A stretch of 64,000 nucleotides of DNA from Neospora caninum Liverpool (Eukaryota; Apicomplexa; Conoidasida; Eucoccidiorida; Sarcocystidae): NCBI RefSeq assembly GCF_000208865.1, contig NC_018396.1, positions 5,326,514-5,390,513 on the forward strand, written 5' to 3'. The notes beneath the pieces were generated by a model. The model ran no database searches, was not told where the DNA came from, and saw nothing but the letters and a program-made list of their open reading frames with translations. Shown here piece after piece: positions 12,390 through 23,000 of this stretch (the first letter of the stretch is position 1; every line of letters begins with the position of its first letter). The translations under genes and the position numbers were made by a program.

Positions 12390-15300
12390 AAAGAAAAGAA
12401 GAGAAAAAGAAAGCCCCTGTGTATCTTCGTGCTGTCGACAGCGAGGCAAGCGAGGCACATGGGCAGTGCGTGAAAAACGTTTTGGAGAACGAAAGCGTAC
12501 CAACGCGCACGCGATGAGGCGAAGCGTCAATTCTGGGGATGTGTCGAAGAGGCGCAAGTCAAAGGCAGCCTTGCAGAGGCGAAGGTACTCCTCAAATGTC
12601 GGTACGAACTTTGGAGACGCAACCTAAACGGACCAGTCGTGGAGAAACGGAAAAACAAGGGCATGTGTCAAAGACGAAGCCGTCGAGAAGCGATACGCCA
12701 GACAGCAGAAAGGACGAGAGGGCGCAGGCGCAGCACGAGGCGACGAAGACGCAAAACGAGAAGTTCGCGCAAACACAGGGCTTGGCGTTCACGGAGAAAA
12801 CCGTATCCTGGCATTTCCTCCCTTTCCGCTCTTCGCCACCACGCATAGAGACAGACATATAGGAGTATCGATATATACAGATATCGACTATTTAGACAGA
12901 GAGGGGTATAGATAAACATATCGACAGAAATAACTCTTTGTATGCAGAGACACCCGCATACCTATATATATATATATATATATACGGCTATTGGCATTCG
13001 AGAGGAATGCCATACATATATCCGTGAATATATATGTATATATATGAGAAGGGGGTGTGGAGACGAGCGGGCGGAATCCCCTTTCTTCCTCTCTCTCTCT
13101 TGTGCATGTCTTTCTCTCGCTCTTTTTTTCTCCTTTTTTACCTCTTGGAGGAGGCAGCGGAAGAGAGACGTCACGAGGGCGCGGTCGACGAGAGGCCCCG
13201 AAGGAATTCCACGCAAGACGGCCAGAGCCTCCAGGAGGGCGCAGAACTGCGAAGAGAACGTGACAACAAAAGGTGGAGACGATGCGCGCGGTCGCAGAGT
13301 TTGTCAAGTGCGCTTTCCCTTCTCCTTTTCGCTCCCTGCCAGCCCAGGTCCCAAACAGGCTACCCGAAGTGTTTGTTTTCCCAAAAACACGTGGAAAAGG
13401 TCACCCGAACGCGCTCAAAACACACAAAACACACCGACCCTGCGCGTAAAACAAAGACAAGCGAGGCAAGCGTCCACGGTGCCCGACAGGGACGCGTGCC
13501 GAAAACAGCAGCGAGATCGCGCGTGTCGCCAGAGCAGGTGGAAAACAGAGACAGATGTGCGCGGCTGCACAGGTTGGGGGCATCTGCTGAGAGTCGGAAA
13601 GTTCGACAAGAGCAGTCGAAAGGAAAGACAAGAAGGTGAAGAGGCAGTCGAGGCGTGGTGGAGAACGTCTAGGAGGTCAGAGAGCGTAGAGGGACAGCGA
13701 CGTGCCTAGACACCGCGATAGACGAGAGAAGAGGACTGGCAGCCGGTTCAACAGAAGCAGAAAACAGATCGGCAGAGACACCGGAGCATCGACACAGGAC
13801 AGGCGAGCCGGCGGGGCCGGTGCGCAGGCGGCTGATTCGGTGTAAAAAGCGATCGAGGAAAAGCAGAAACACGCATATTCGTGTGAGGACGACAAGCGAG
13901 GCTTCCGGCTGCGCATGCGTGAGAAGGGAAACACCCGCATGGAGACGGAAATACACCTCTAACTCCCAAGCGGGGCAACAGCGGCTGAATCTGAGAGGAG
14001 GCAGAGACGCATGCGTCGACCGCTGATTAGATCCACAGAAAGAATGTCTACGAGGAAGATTTGTTGCGGTAAGCAGAGCGCCGCCGTCCCCATTTGCAAC
14101 TGAAGAATAAACGAAGGACATGCGAACCACAAGAGACCCTTGTCTTCCAACAAAAAATGTCAACAGCCAGGCGTCAAGTCGTGCGGGGCAGATCTACCTC
14201 CGGCAGGAACTCCGGATTTCTTTGCACGGCAGCACAAAGCTGAGCCTGCAGCCTCTTCATGTCGAGCGATTCTGCCGTTCCCCTCGCTGGCTTTTCTCCA
14301 GACAGAGACGAGAGAGTGGAAGGAGGGGAAGAAGGGGAGGAAGGGGAAGAAGCGGAAGAAGGGGAAGAAGCGGAAGAAGGGGAAGAAGCGGAGGAAGGGG
14401 AAGAACAGTGAGGATGTTTGCTTTCGGTTGGCGCGTTGTGTTTGGCGCTGCAGAGCCGTGCAACTTGGATGAGCTGAGAAACGGTGTGCTTCACCTCGGC
14501 TCGGCCGAGTGGGGGCTGCGCCTCAGGATTGGTCTGTTTGCCTCGCTTCTTCTCTCTCGGGCGCTGGGCCTTGGCGCCTTCTGCAGAGCGCGCTGCGATT
14601 TCAGGATCCACCCCCCCTTTGGCCGTTCTGTTTCCTCTCTTGCGCGCCTCGCTCGGAGAGGCTGCCGCGATCGGCGCGCGGCCTGGCGGGGGGAAGCGCC
14701 AAGAAGCGCGCAAAGAGGACGAAGCCGGAGGAGTCGGCGGGCGAGACTGAAGACGCGGAGAGTCGAGCGGGGGCGCGCGCCCGGAAGCGGAGTGCGCGGA
14801 AGCGAGGCGAGGGTCGGGCGACAGGAAGAAGGGACCGGGGAGAGCAGACGAGGGACGAGAAGACGGCACATCAGGGGGAAACGAACGCGACGCGGAAGAG
14901 CAACGGGCCGAGGGCAGAGACCTTTCAAGGCTAGGGCGGCGTGAGTCTTGTCCAGGCACACGTGGGAGCGACGTGGCGGGCGCGAATGCTGGATCCACAC
15001 GGTTCTCCCTTGGGGTCTGGCTTTTCTCTGGCGCGTGGCCTCTCTGCTTGTCGAAGCGGAGAAAGGTGCGGGGCTGAAAGGCGAAACGAGTCAACAGCTG
15101 CTGAGGCAACATCCCAGCTTCGCCGATGACGACCGCCGGCGTGAGAAGAGGATCTTGCGTCTCTCGCGTCTTTGGCTTCTCGGTCGCCTGTGCTTCCTCG
15201 CCTCCTTCCGGCCCTCCGTCGAGCAAACTGCCTCCGTCGCCAGGCGGAAACTGCAGCTGCGTCTCCTCTTCAGTGGGTCTCCGCCAGAAAAAAGAAAACG

Positions 15301-16990
15301 ACAGACTCTCTGCTGGGAAGGAGACAGAGTGGGCGTGGAAAGGGACAGCGCCGGGATGCGACGGAGGCGGCGCAGCGGCGGACTGCGAGGAAGGCGAAGC
15401 AGTCGCAAGTGGATACGAGCAGGCGACAGCAGACGACGGGAGAAAGTCGGCGCGTCGCCGCACCTCCGGTGGACTTCGGCTCTCGGCCCTCCGCTCGGCC
15501 ACGTGTCGAGAGTCTGGAGTAGAAGCGTTTCGCAGCGAGGCTTTCGGACTGAGTGCGGAGGCCGCGTCGGGTGCGTGCGGCAGAGTCTTCACGCCTCTTC
15601 GATCGTCGCCGCGGCGCATCGGGGAATCCGACGAGGGGCGAGAAACCGCTGACTGGGAGGGAGGCAAAGGCGACAAGGCGGGAGCAAGACGAGCCGAAGA
15701 GAGGGAGAGAAATGGAGAAGCGACCTTGGAAGACGGGCAGAAAACAGACCCGCGAACGGAGAGACAAGACGGACTAGGAGGAACAGAAAAAGACGAAGAA
15801 AGTGCAGCCGTTGGGCGAAGAAAGTGAGGCAGGAGAAACAGAAGACAGATACTGCTTGAAGGGTCGCCCGTCCCAGAGAGCGAAAGGATGAAGGGCGCCG
15901 ATGGAGACGTGGCGGGACCACGCGTGGCGAGTTGGTGAGACGCGCAGAGAGGCGAAAACTGCAGATGCCAGGCTCCACACTGCAGCGTCGAAACGGGAGA
16001 AGCGTTTCTGCGATGCCCCGCGGGAGTGGACGAACGTTCCCGAAACGACCAGGATGGACCTGAGGCAGACGCCGCGCCCCAGGAAGGACCCGAGTGTTTT
16101 CTCGGAGGAAACCAAAGTGGAGACGACGAGGACGACAGAGAGGACGACAGAGAGGACGACAGAGAGGACGACAGAGTGCATGCACCGGCATGTGGACCTG
16201 AGAGGGAAAATAACCCGGGCGCGTCAGGGTCCCGCGTTTTGAGAGTTCCCGCGTCTGGCAAAGCCCTCTGCCGACTTTGGAATGACGGAGAAGACGGGAA
16301 CTGCGAGAGAGACAGCAGGTGTTTCTCGTCGCCTTGTAGTGAGTGCGGATCTGCCCCTACGGGCGGGCCGGAAGAAAGAACGGCAAATCCATACGAATTC
16401 ACTGAGGCCGCTGAAGACGTGTCGCGCGGCAAAGGAGCAGATGAAGAGGAAGACGGCTGACAGAGGGACATGTCACCTCGGCCTTTGGCGTGACAGGGGA
16501 GAAGAGGTCCGTGTCCGTGAGAGCAGGACGAGAAGGCGCGGGAGGAGGCCGGGAAGACTGCGTGCTTCCTCACCACACCTCCACCGAAGGCGACGAGGAA
16601 GCCTGAAAGGCGCGCGAGCTGGCGCTGGGGCGACGGTACGTGGCCCGCGAAGGCCTCGCGCGCGTCCTCTCTCTGCGGGCATCTCGCGACTTCTTCTTCT
16701 GTCAGGAAACAAGGAGTCCTTTGCTCTCCATCTGATCGCGACCGTTTTTCGCGGCGCACGGTCTTCCCTGTCGCATGTGCTCGCGAACTGCCTCCCCAGC
16801 CGCTGGGACACCTGCAAGGTCGCCAAGACGCGGGAGCGAACGGCGAATGGCCGGGAGTGGCCGCGCTGAAGGCCTCCCCGCCTGCCTGAAGCGATCTCCC
16901 ACGTCGCACGAGCGAAGACACAGAAACCGGAGACGAAGAAGAGAAGGTGGGAGAGGCGCGGGGCGGGCAACTCGCCAAAAAGGGACGCAT
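8295..16990 (-). CDS. Large helical-repeat protein with a RAP-like C-terminus
   Basis: Proposed exons: 16990-14198, 13246-13142, 12623-12501, 12242-12123, 11890-11650, 11415-11147, 10600-10175, 9715-9363 and 8691-8295. The phases close and give about 1,608 residues. Exon 1 (931 codons) is Ser/Pro/Arg-rich and probably disordered, with SSASSP and SSLS repeats near its end and middle. The small exons encode Leu/Ala-rich helices (for example FCALLEALAVLRG, VALVTSLFR-like pairs, LTLRLIACAL) in the style of FASTK/heptatricopeptide organelle RNA factors. Poly-Ser tracts open two later exons. The C-terminus, around RHALLLIPQCHELL then FRFLRLLLEREGWRVECLF, resembles the RAP fold, which binds organelle RNA, but the usual D-G-P is absent and a Ser-rich loop interrupts it. 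The 931-codon exon may be followed by an undetected small exon in the 950-base intron. The function (mitochondrial or apicoplast RNA processing) is inferred from family resemblance and is unproven. Confidence 0.55.
12340..12413 (+). repeat. (GAAA)n simple repeat
   Basis: Runs of GAAA and AGAAAG units lie within the intron between the 12623-12501 and 12242-12123 exons of the RAP-like gene. On the transcribed strand this is a long (CTTT)n pyrimidine tract, some 100-170 bases from the next acceptor. Confidence 0.85.
12963..12984. repeat. (TA)n microsatellite
   Basis: About 11 TA units in an intron of the RAP-like gene. More imperfect TATA runs continue to about 13045. Confidence 0.9.
14320..14405 (+). 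repeat. Degenerate 18-base coding repeat
   Basis: GAAGAAGCGGAAGAAGGG-type units repeat in tandem inside exon 1 of the RAP-like gene. On the minus strand they encode serial Ser-Ser-Ala-Ser-Ser-Pro. Such length-variable Ser tracts are common in coccidian proteins and usually disordered. Confidence 0.8.
16128..16178 (+). repeat. 12-base tandem repeat inside exon 1 of the RAP-like gene
   Basis: About four copies of GACGACAGAGAG occur. On the minus strand they encode Ser-Ser-Leu-Ser repeats. The unit is a multiple of three, so copy changes keep the reading frame. Confidence 0.85.
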
Positions 16991-19900
16991 CGTGTCGACG
17001 GTCCAAGAGGCGCCCCGCCGCTGTCGCCGCGACGCGTCTTCAAAAGAGTCCCTCCGTGCTCACAAATGAGCGGCTGGCCTGGCGCAGAGAGACATCGTTT
17101 AACTGCGGTGTGTACATACACCTCAAAAAATCTCTGTCCCCACGAAGCCAAGGGAGTTGTGTGCACATCACCAGCCGAAATGTGCCGCGTGTCCGCGTCG
17201 AACGACGCCGCAGTGTGTCGCGCAACGCATTCAAGGCGAAGCCAACAAAAGACCTGACGCACGCGGGTGTGTACACCCCGCTCAACAGCACAGCGTAAAG
17301 CGGCCCGAGAACGGGATGTCGTGCTCCAGCTTTACCGCAGAACATGGGCGTTCAAACTGGGAACGAAGTGCAGGAAATCACAAACCGCAACGCACAGTGC
17401 ACAGCAGCGTGAGGTTGATTCACGATGTCCACCGCGTCGGTCACTGCAGTGATTTTCGTGGAAATTTCTCTCGGAACACGACAGGTCGACCGCAAGCGTG
17501 TGTCGGGACCTGCGGCCAGCTTCGGGCTTCCTCCAGCACGGACCCGACAAAAACTGGGGGTTTGAAAGCAAGGTCACCCAGGTAGATTCCTCTCGTCAAC
17601 TCCAACTCCTCATGCAGTGAGGAACGAGAAGCCTCCTGGACTCAGGAACCGGATGAAGGCCGATGAGAAAATGTGAGGGGCACACAGGGCCGGGGACGGT
17701 TTCGCTCGGTCGCTCTCCCTGTTGAAAGGTCTTTTGTCGAAAATGGAAGAAAACATAACCGGAGAGAAGTGTGGAACGTTGCGTGGATCATCAAAGAGAC
17801 GTGCAGAAGTTCGGTAAAGCTCAACAGCGTTCATCGGCGAGCTCTAAAAACGGGACTGCGACCATTTTTCTCGGCTGCATGCGTGGACCACGGTAGGAAG
17901 TGGCACACCGGCATCGCTTACTCGACAAAGTGGCGTGCATCTGGATGAAAACGAGAATGTACTACGCCGCAGAAAAGCTCCAGAAGAAGGAAACCGGATA
18001 GGTCTGCTGGATACGGTCTTTTGGGACCGACCGCACATCGACGAAGTCCATTCTGCGAACTGACATGCGCTGTCAGGGGCACTACGAGACACCAGGGGGG
18101 CGGGGAAGTTTTGCAGGTTGATCTGCCTGGGTTTGGGCACGCAAGCATTCTCTTGCAGAGCATCTGGGGAACCGCCGATTTTTACGTTCCTCACTAGAGA
18201 GCGCAATTTTGACGGTGTGCACGTCGAGCGGTCCCCTGGCAATATCGCAGGTGTCGATTTTTTTTTGGAGGAACGCTGATGTCACCCGGCTTCTCAAGAA
18301 ACAGAAAGACTGTGCAGTTCACCTAAATAGGAACAGAGCAGGGTGTTCTCCCAGTACGTTTCGCATTTATCTGGCAAACAGAACATAGGGAGTACCTGGA
18401 ACGGAGACGTGTACCATACACGCCGGCTCAGCAGAGACGGTCCGTCATAGGCATGCGTCGGAACCTGCGTATTCGCTGCTGACCGCTCCAAACTTTTTTG
18501 AGACAAACACAGTTCTTCCAGCTTGCTTATGGCGGGAACCACACTGTCAGCTGTGGCTGACGACAGCCGAGTCCATCAGTGCGAGCGTGTAGGTGTGACA
18601 AGAGCTGGCGGGAAAAGGCTCGGCACAGACTTGGAGCCCCGACCACGCGAGACACGAACGCATTGGGTCCCGTCTACAGAGTTGTTTACTTTCTAGAGAC
18701 AGCCCCGGTGAACGTCGGTTTTTATAGTTGCCTGCAGGGCGGCTAAGAATTTGACTTCGCCCAAGCCTGTGAAGAAAGCGTCGGGTCATGCGCAACCCAA
18801 TAGGGGCTGTTAACACCAGGAGGTTCCGGCTTTGGTGTGGACAAGTGAAATCGATAACGTGTCTCATATCAATTCGTTTCTGTTACTATTGAGGCTTTCG
18901 TTTCAGGAGATGTCTTTCTTATACGAGGCAATCGCTGTCGGAACCTATCCTCTATGCACAGAAGGAAAACTCCAGTTGAGGCTGTCGCATCTTCTATTGC
19001 GCCAGTGCACAGCATACACGTGTTGCATACAAAAAACTCTCAAAGGCCACGAGAGAGGTATATATTTGTGTCACGTGCATGAACGCACCCACCAACAGAC
19101 CATTTTGCGGGAGTCCTGCCGTTTCTTCCAAAGTGGAGATCTCTGAGCCTACGTGCATATTCCTGCTTGCTGTCGCCTTGCTGACGGGTTGCGGTCCAGA
19201 CCAGTTAAAAAAACGAAACAGCAGAACTACTGTCGTCAGGAAACACAACACAGTCCTCGATGTTCTCTTCAGAAGTGTTCGTGAAAATGTTTCTGGTTTT
19301 CGAAGTCGGCGTCACTTGAAAGTGTCATGGGTTGTTCGCTAAGCGCCGGGTGTTTTTTCATGAATCAACGGCAGCTCGAGTAGTAAGCTGTTTTTCTTCT
19401 TGTAGAAGACATCCATTTTTCTCCGTAGTCGGATCGATTAGCATGGGCTGAAATATCGCACTCCCCGGTAGCTTTTTTTTTGCCTGGGTGACGGCTCTCG
19501 GAGACACCAAGGGATACTATATCGCGTGCTGTCTCGGCGTGACCCTTTGAATGGCCAAAAACACTAGGCAGCCGCAACAAAGGTGTCAAAGTCTCGGTTG
19601 CATTTCGTGACTAAAAAACGGCATCGGACACTGGAAATCAGATCTCGTTTTATTCCTCGCGCATTCGTTAACGTATTTTTTACGAGACGATCTGGAGAAT
19701 TTCTTCCTCGTGTTCGTTGCTGTTTCTGAGGACTCGAAGAGTAGGTTTGGTGTCTCCCTGAGTAGTGAGTTTTGTTTCATGACCAGGCTGAATGTATTCA
19801 GACGAACCGTAGGGTCGCTGGCAATCCACATTGACTTTTGTTGCGGCCGTGATCTGTGGAAACCGTCCACCGTTCCGAGTCTACTCATGATCCCGCAACT

Positions 19901-20019
19901 AACAGAAACGCCGCTTTTTGAAACGCAGCGCTTAGTCGTCGACTCACGCTTACAATCGACCTCTATTCTGGCTTGCCCCAGTCAGTCTGTTCTCCTCTTC
20001 CTCTTTCGTTGCGGCCAGA
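16991..20019. other. Divergent intergenic region (RAP-like gene / 799-residue protein)
   Basis: This three-kilobase spacer must hold both promoters. Two near-palindromic boxes, GTGTACATACACC at 17110-17122 and GGTGTGTACACCCC at 17266-17279, lie about 120 and 280 bases upstream of the RAP-like start. I see no convincing coding sequence. The open frame at 19710-20159 on the plus strand overlaps the start of the next gene in another frame and is probably leader. Confidence 0.5.
17107..17279. promoter_or_regulatory. Pair of TGTACA-centred near-palindromes upstream of the RAP-like gene
   Basis: GTGTACATACACC (17110-17122) and GGTGTGTACACCCC (17266-17279) share a G-rich/TGTACA/C-rich plan and sit within 300 bases upstream of the minus-strand start at 16990. 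Near-identical boxes occur elsewhere in the window, one of them upstream of TSR2. A regulatory role is inferred only from position and recurrence. Confidence 0.4.
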
Positions 20020-23000
20020 ATGCCGGGCGTCTACGCAAAACCCCCAAAACGGTCGGAGCTGTTGAAAGAGGTGACGTTCATCCTCTCTCTATTGCAGAAA
20101 AAACGAAAAGAAGGAGCTTGGGCGGAGGTGATGAATACCTGTGTAGCAATGCTTCTTGATGTGTTCGCGGCCGAGAGGTCAAAAGCACGAGCAGAAGCGA
20201 TAGACGAGAAAGAGAAACATGACCGCGAGAGAGCAAAGGGGGCGGAGGGCAGTGGGCAAAGGGAAATACCTTTGTCTGAGTTCGAGGCTAGAAAAGAGAA
20301 AGACGTTGCAGAGGTGTTTTTTGTCGGCGGGGTCCACGCAGTATTCTGCGATATTCTGCAGCATGCGAGTGACAACAACGAGATTGGTGACGTCATGCCA
20401 ATTCTGGCGGTAAGTTGAACGGCTCATCCTCGCTACTGCATCCTCTGAAGCAAGTGGGGAAGAAACGGCGGGTACCGCTAACTATCTTTTTCTTCTGAAT
20501 CTCGTGAACAGCAGGTGCTAATCTTCGGCCCAACAGCCGCCTGCTGCGTGATCTGTCGGAACCACTTGGACACCTACCGAGCAAGTGTCCGTGTACCGAA
20601 ACTGTTGGGAAGTTTTAGAGCAGAACTGATGATTTACAAGTTTTTCTTGGCTGCTGGTTCCTCTACATTTGTTGGCGTTCAGGAGTATCAAACGATGTTG
20701 CTCACTGAGGTCGATCCCTACGACGATGACATAGGCACGCTGCCGCTGCTAGTTTACTTCCTCTCCGAGCGTCACCACTTTTATGTGGATATTCACTGGC
20801 AACACCATGAGTTGACACTTCTTCAACAGTTTCTTTCGGCGCTTTTGGACCTCCTGAAGATGCCATCAGACACAGCAGGAAGGTCTGCCAGAGCGTGTGA
20901 TGCAGAAGCCCACGACACCACAAATAGTTCAGGAACTCCCGACGTTTCGAAATGCGCGGGAGGAATTCAGGCCGCAGGGCAGCCGGAGGAGACGCGAGTG
21001 GCGGCTGCGAAACTCATATACAGAACTCTTTTCGCCTACCCGCCGCACCGCGTGGTAAGTAGTGTGTTGCGGCAGAAACGGTGCCACTGGCAGCACCACC
21101 CTATTATAGGGCTTCTAGAATATGCAGTGGGTGACGCAGATGATGAGGGACCACGCCCCCCGTCATGTTGAAGCACTCCATGTTTTTTTGTGTGCAGATT
21201 GCAGTGTCACGCTTGTCTCAGTTTCGAGGCGCAGCCGAGCGTTTGTAGGAATAGGGAACCCATGTGTGCATCTGTGCTCAGGTCAGTCGCATGGCAGGAG
21301 TTTTCGATCGTGATCGTTGCCAAATCTTAACTGAGGGTCTACAACATCTGAACGTCCTCTGGACATCTCCAAAAGGACTTACAGACGTTGCACAGGCAAG
21401 CGTCACCGCAGAACGCAACCCTACGATATACATATGGTGTTTAAGTACGTCGGGTCTTTTATGTTCACACAAAACAGGACCCTGAAAAGAAATGCGGGCG
21501 TAGTTTGGGAGTCGGTCCCCATGTCTAGAGCAAACCGGAGCCGCGGTACCGTTACCATCCAGGATAGAACCACTAGTGGCAGTCTTGCAAGAATTCGAGT
21601 TATTTCTAATTGGACCCATCGCTGGCTTCCAGCTCTTTGAGTTAATGTTGCCACTCGATACACTCTATTGTCTTTGTCTGTTTCCCCAAAGACTCTTGCC
21701 TCTGTGGCGCTCTTCGGTCTCGGTCCTCCCCTAGTCTCTGCGCTGATCCCTGCATCTTTGCTTTGGGTCGCGGCGTCCAATCTCATTCGAGAAACCAGGT
21801 GAGCAAGGGCATCGCTGCTACCCCTGCAAAATGGTGAAATTTGCGCTTGTGACCTTTTCCATAAACTGACTTGTAAAGTACCATAAGTTTCCCAGTTGTC
21901 ACCGAGGCGGTATGATGATCGTGCTCGCATACAAATTAGCCCGGTGCAGATGGTGGTATGGAATCGTATTTGTACAAAACACTTATGCTTTGAGATTACC
22001 AGTGACTGGCCATCACGGACGACTCCGATCATATTGCTGGACTTGCGTTGATGCTTCTGAACTTGCGAGCCTGAGTATGAAAGCTGAATGTTACAACTGG
22101 TTCTTCATGGACTGTTTTCTCATGTCAAACATTTCCTCACCGCCCTCGGCTGCAGTCGATTGTCATGCAAGTTACATTCGCTTTGCATTTGCCGACTATA
22201 GTTTCTCTGAGCTAAAGTCACACGCACGACGGAGTCTGTTCCCGCAAGAAGTGTATTGCACTGACGATTGGGTTCTAAACTACGAACCCACCTGGACCCA
22301 GACGCAGTCAGTTTATTGGCCTTTTACTGCGTATCTTTTATGGCAGTTACTTCTGCTCACGGCGCTGCAGGCTGTGCACATGCAATACCGAAAAGGATCA
22401 TGATCACGTGTATACTGAGCCGTCTGTTTCCCGTTGGGGTCGACTGCTGATACAGGTGTCCTTGCTCACTTTGTGAACTCCAACGACGACTGCTGAAAAT
22501 AAGCCGGAACAGAGATGAGATCGGAGTTGTGCAAGCGGCTAAAGATAAAAAGCAAATCTGTGTGTCACTTGTCCGAGGCGGTGCGCCGGGCCTTCTTCGA
22601 CAGGTTTTCCGGACAGTCGCGGAAATGAGACGGCGAACCAGTAAGATGGGTAACGCTTCGACGAGCACAAGCAACGAAAGAAAACAGCTTCGGCATTACG
22701 ACCCGCGTTCCCACAGTCGAAGTGGCATTTGTCGATAAAGTTTGTATTTCGGCGTCGTGGCGTGTGTCTCGACATTTTCGGTAGGTAGCGTCCGCGAACA
22801 TAAGACCGAGGATCCTACCGGCACACAAGATGAATGGTGAGGCTCAGCCGAATGCGGCCGAGTATCTTAGCGGGGCGTCTCACCGAAGGACTTCTTCAGA
22901 TAGTAGAGCAAACGTCTTTGGCGGTTGACAAACCGTTCGCCAACCACCATTTCAGAAAAAAGCCTGATCGTCAGCGGATCTCTTTTGATGGTGGGTGCTG

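Noticed and set aside
19710..20159. Plus-strand 149-codon frame overlapping the start of the 799-residue gene
   Set aside because: It overlaps exon 1 in another frame, has no domain, and most of it lies in the probable leader.
21182..21260. Possible extra exon (IAVSRLSQF...) in the 799-residue gene
   Set aside because: A good acceptor precedes it, but no donor keeps the phase with the next exon, while skipping it does.
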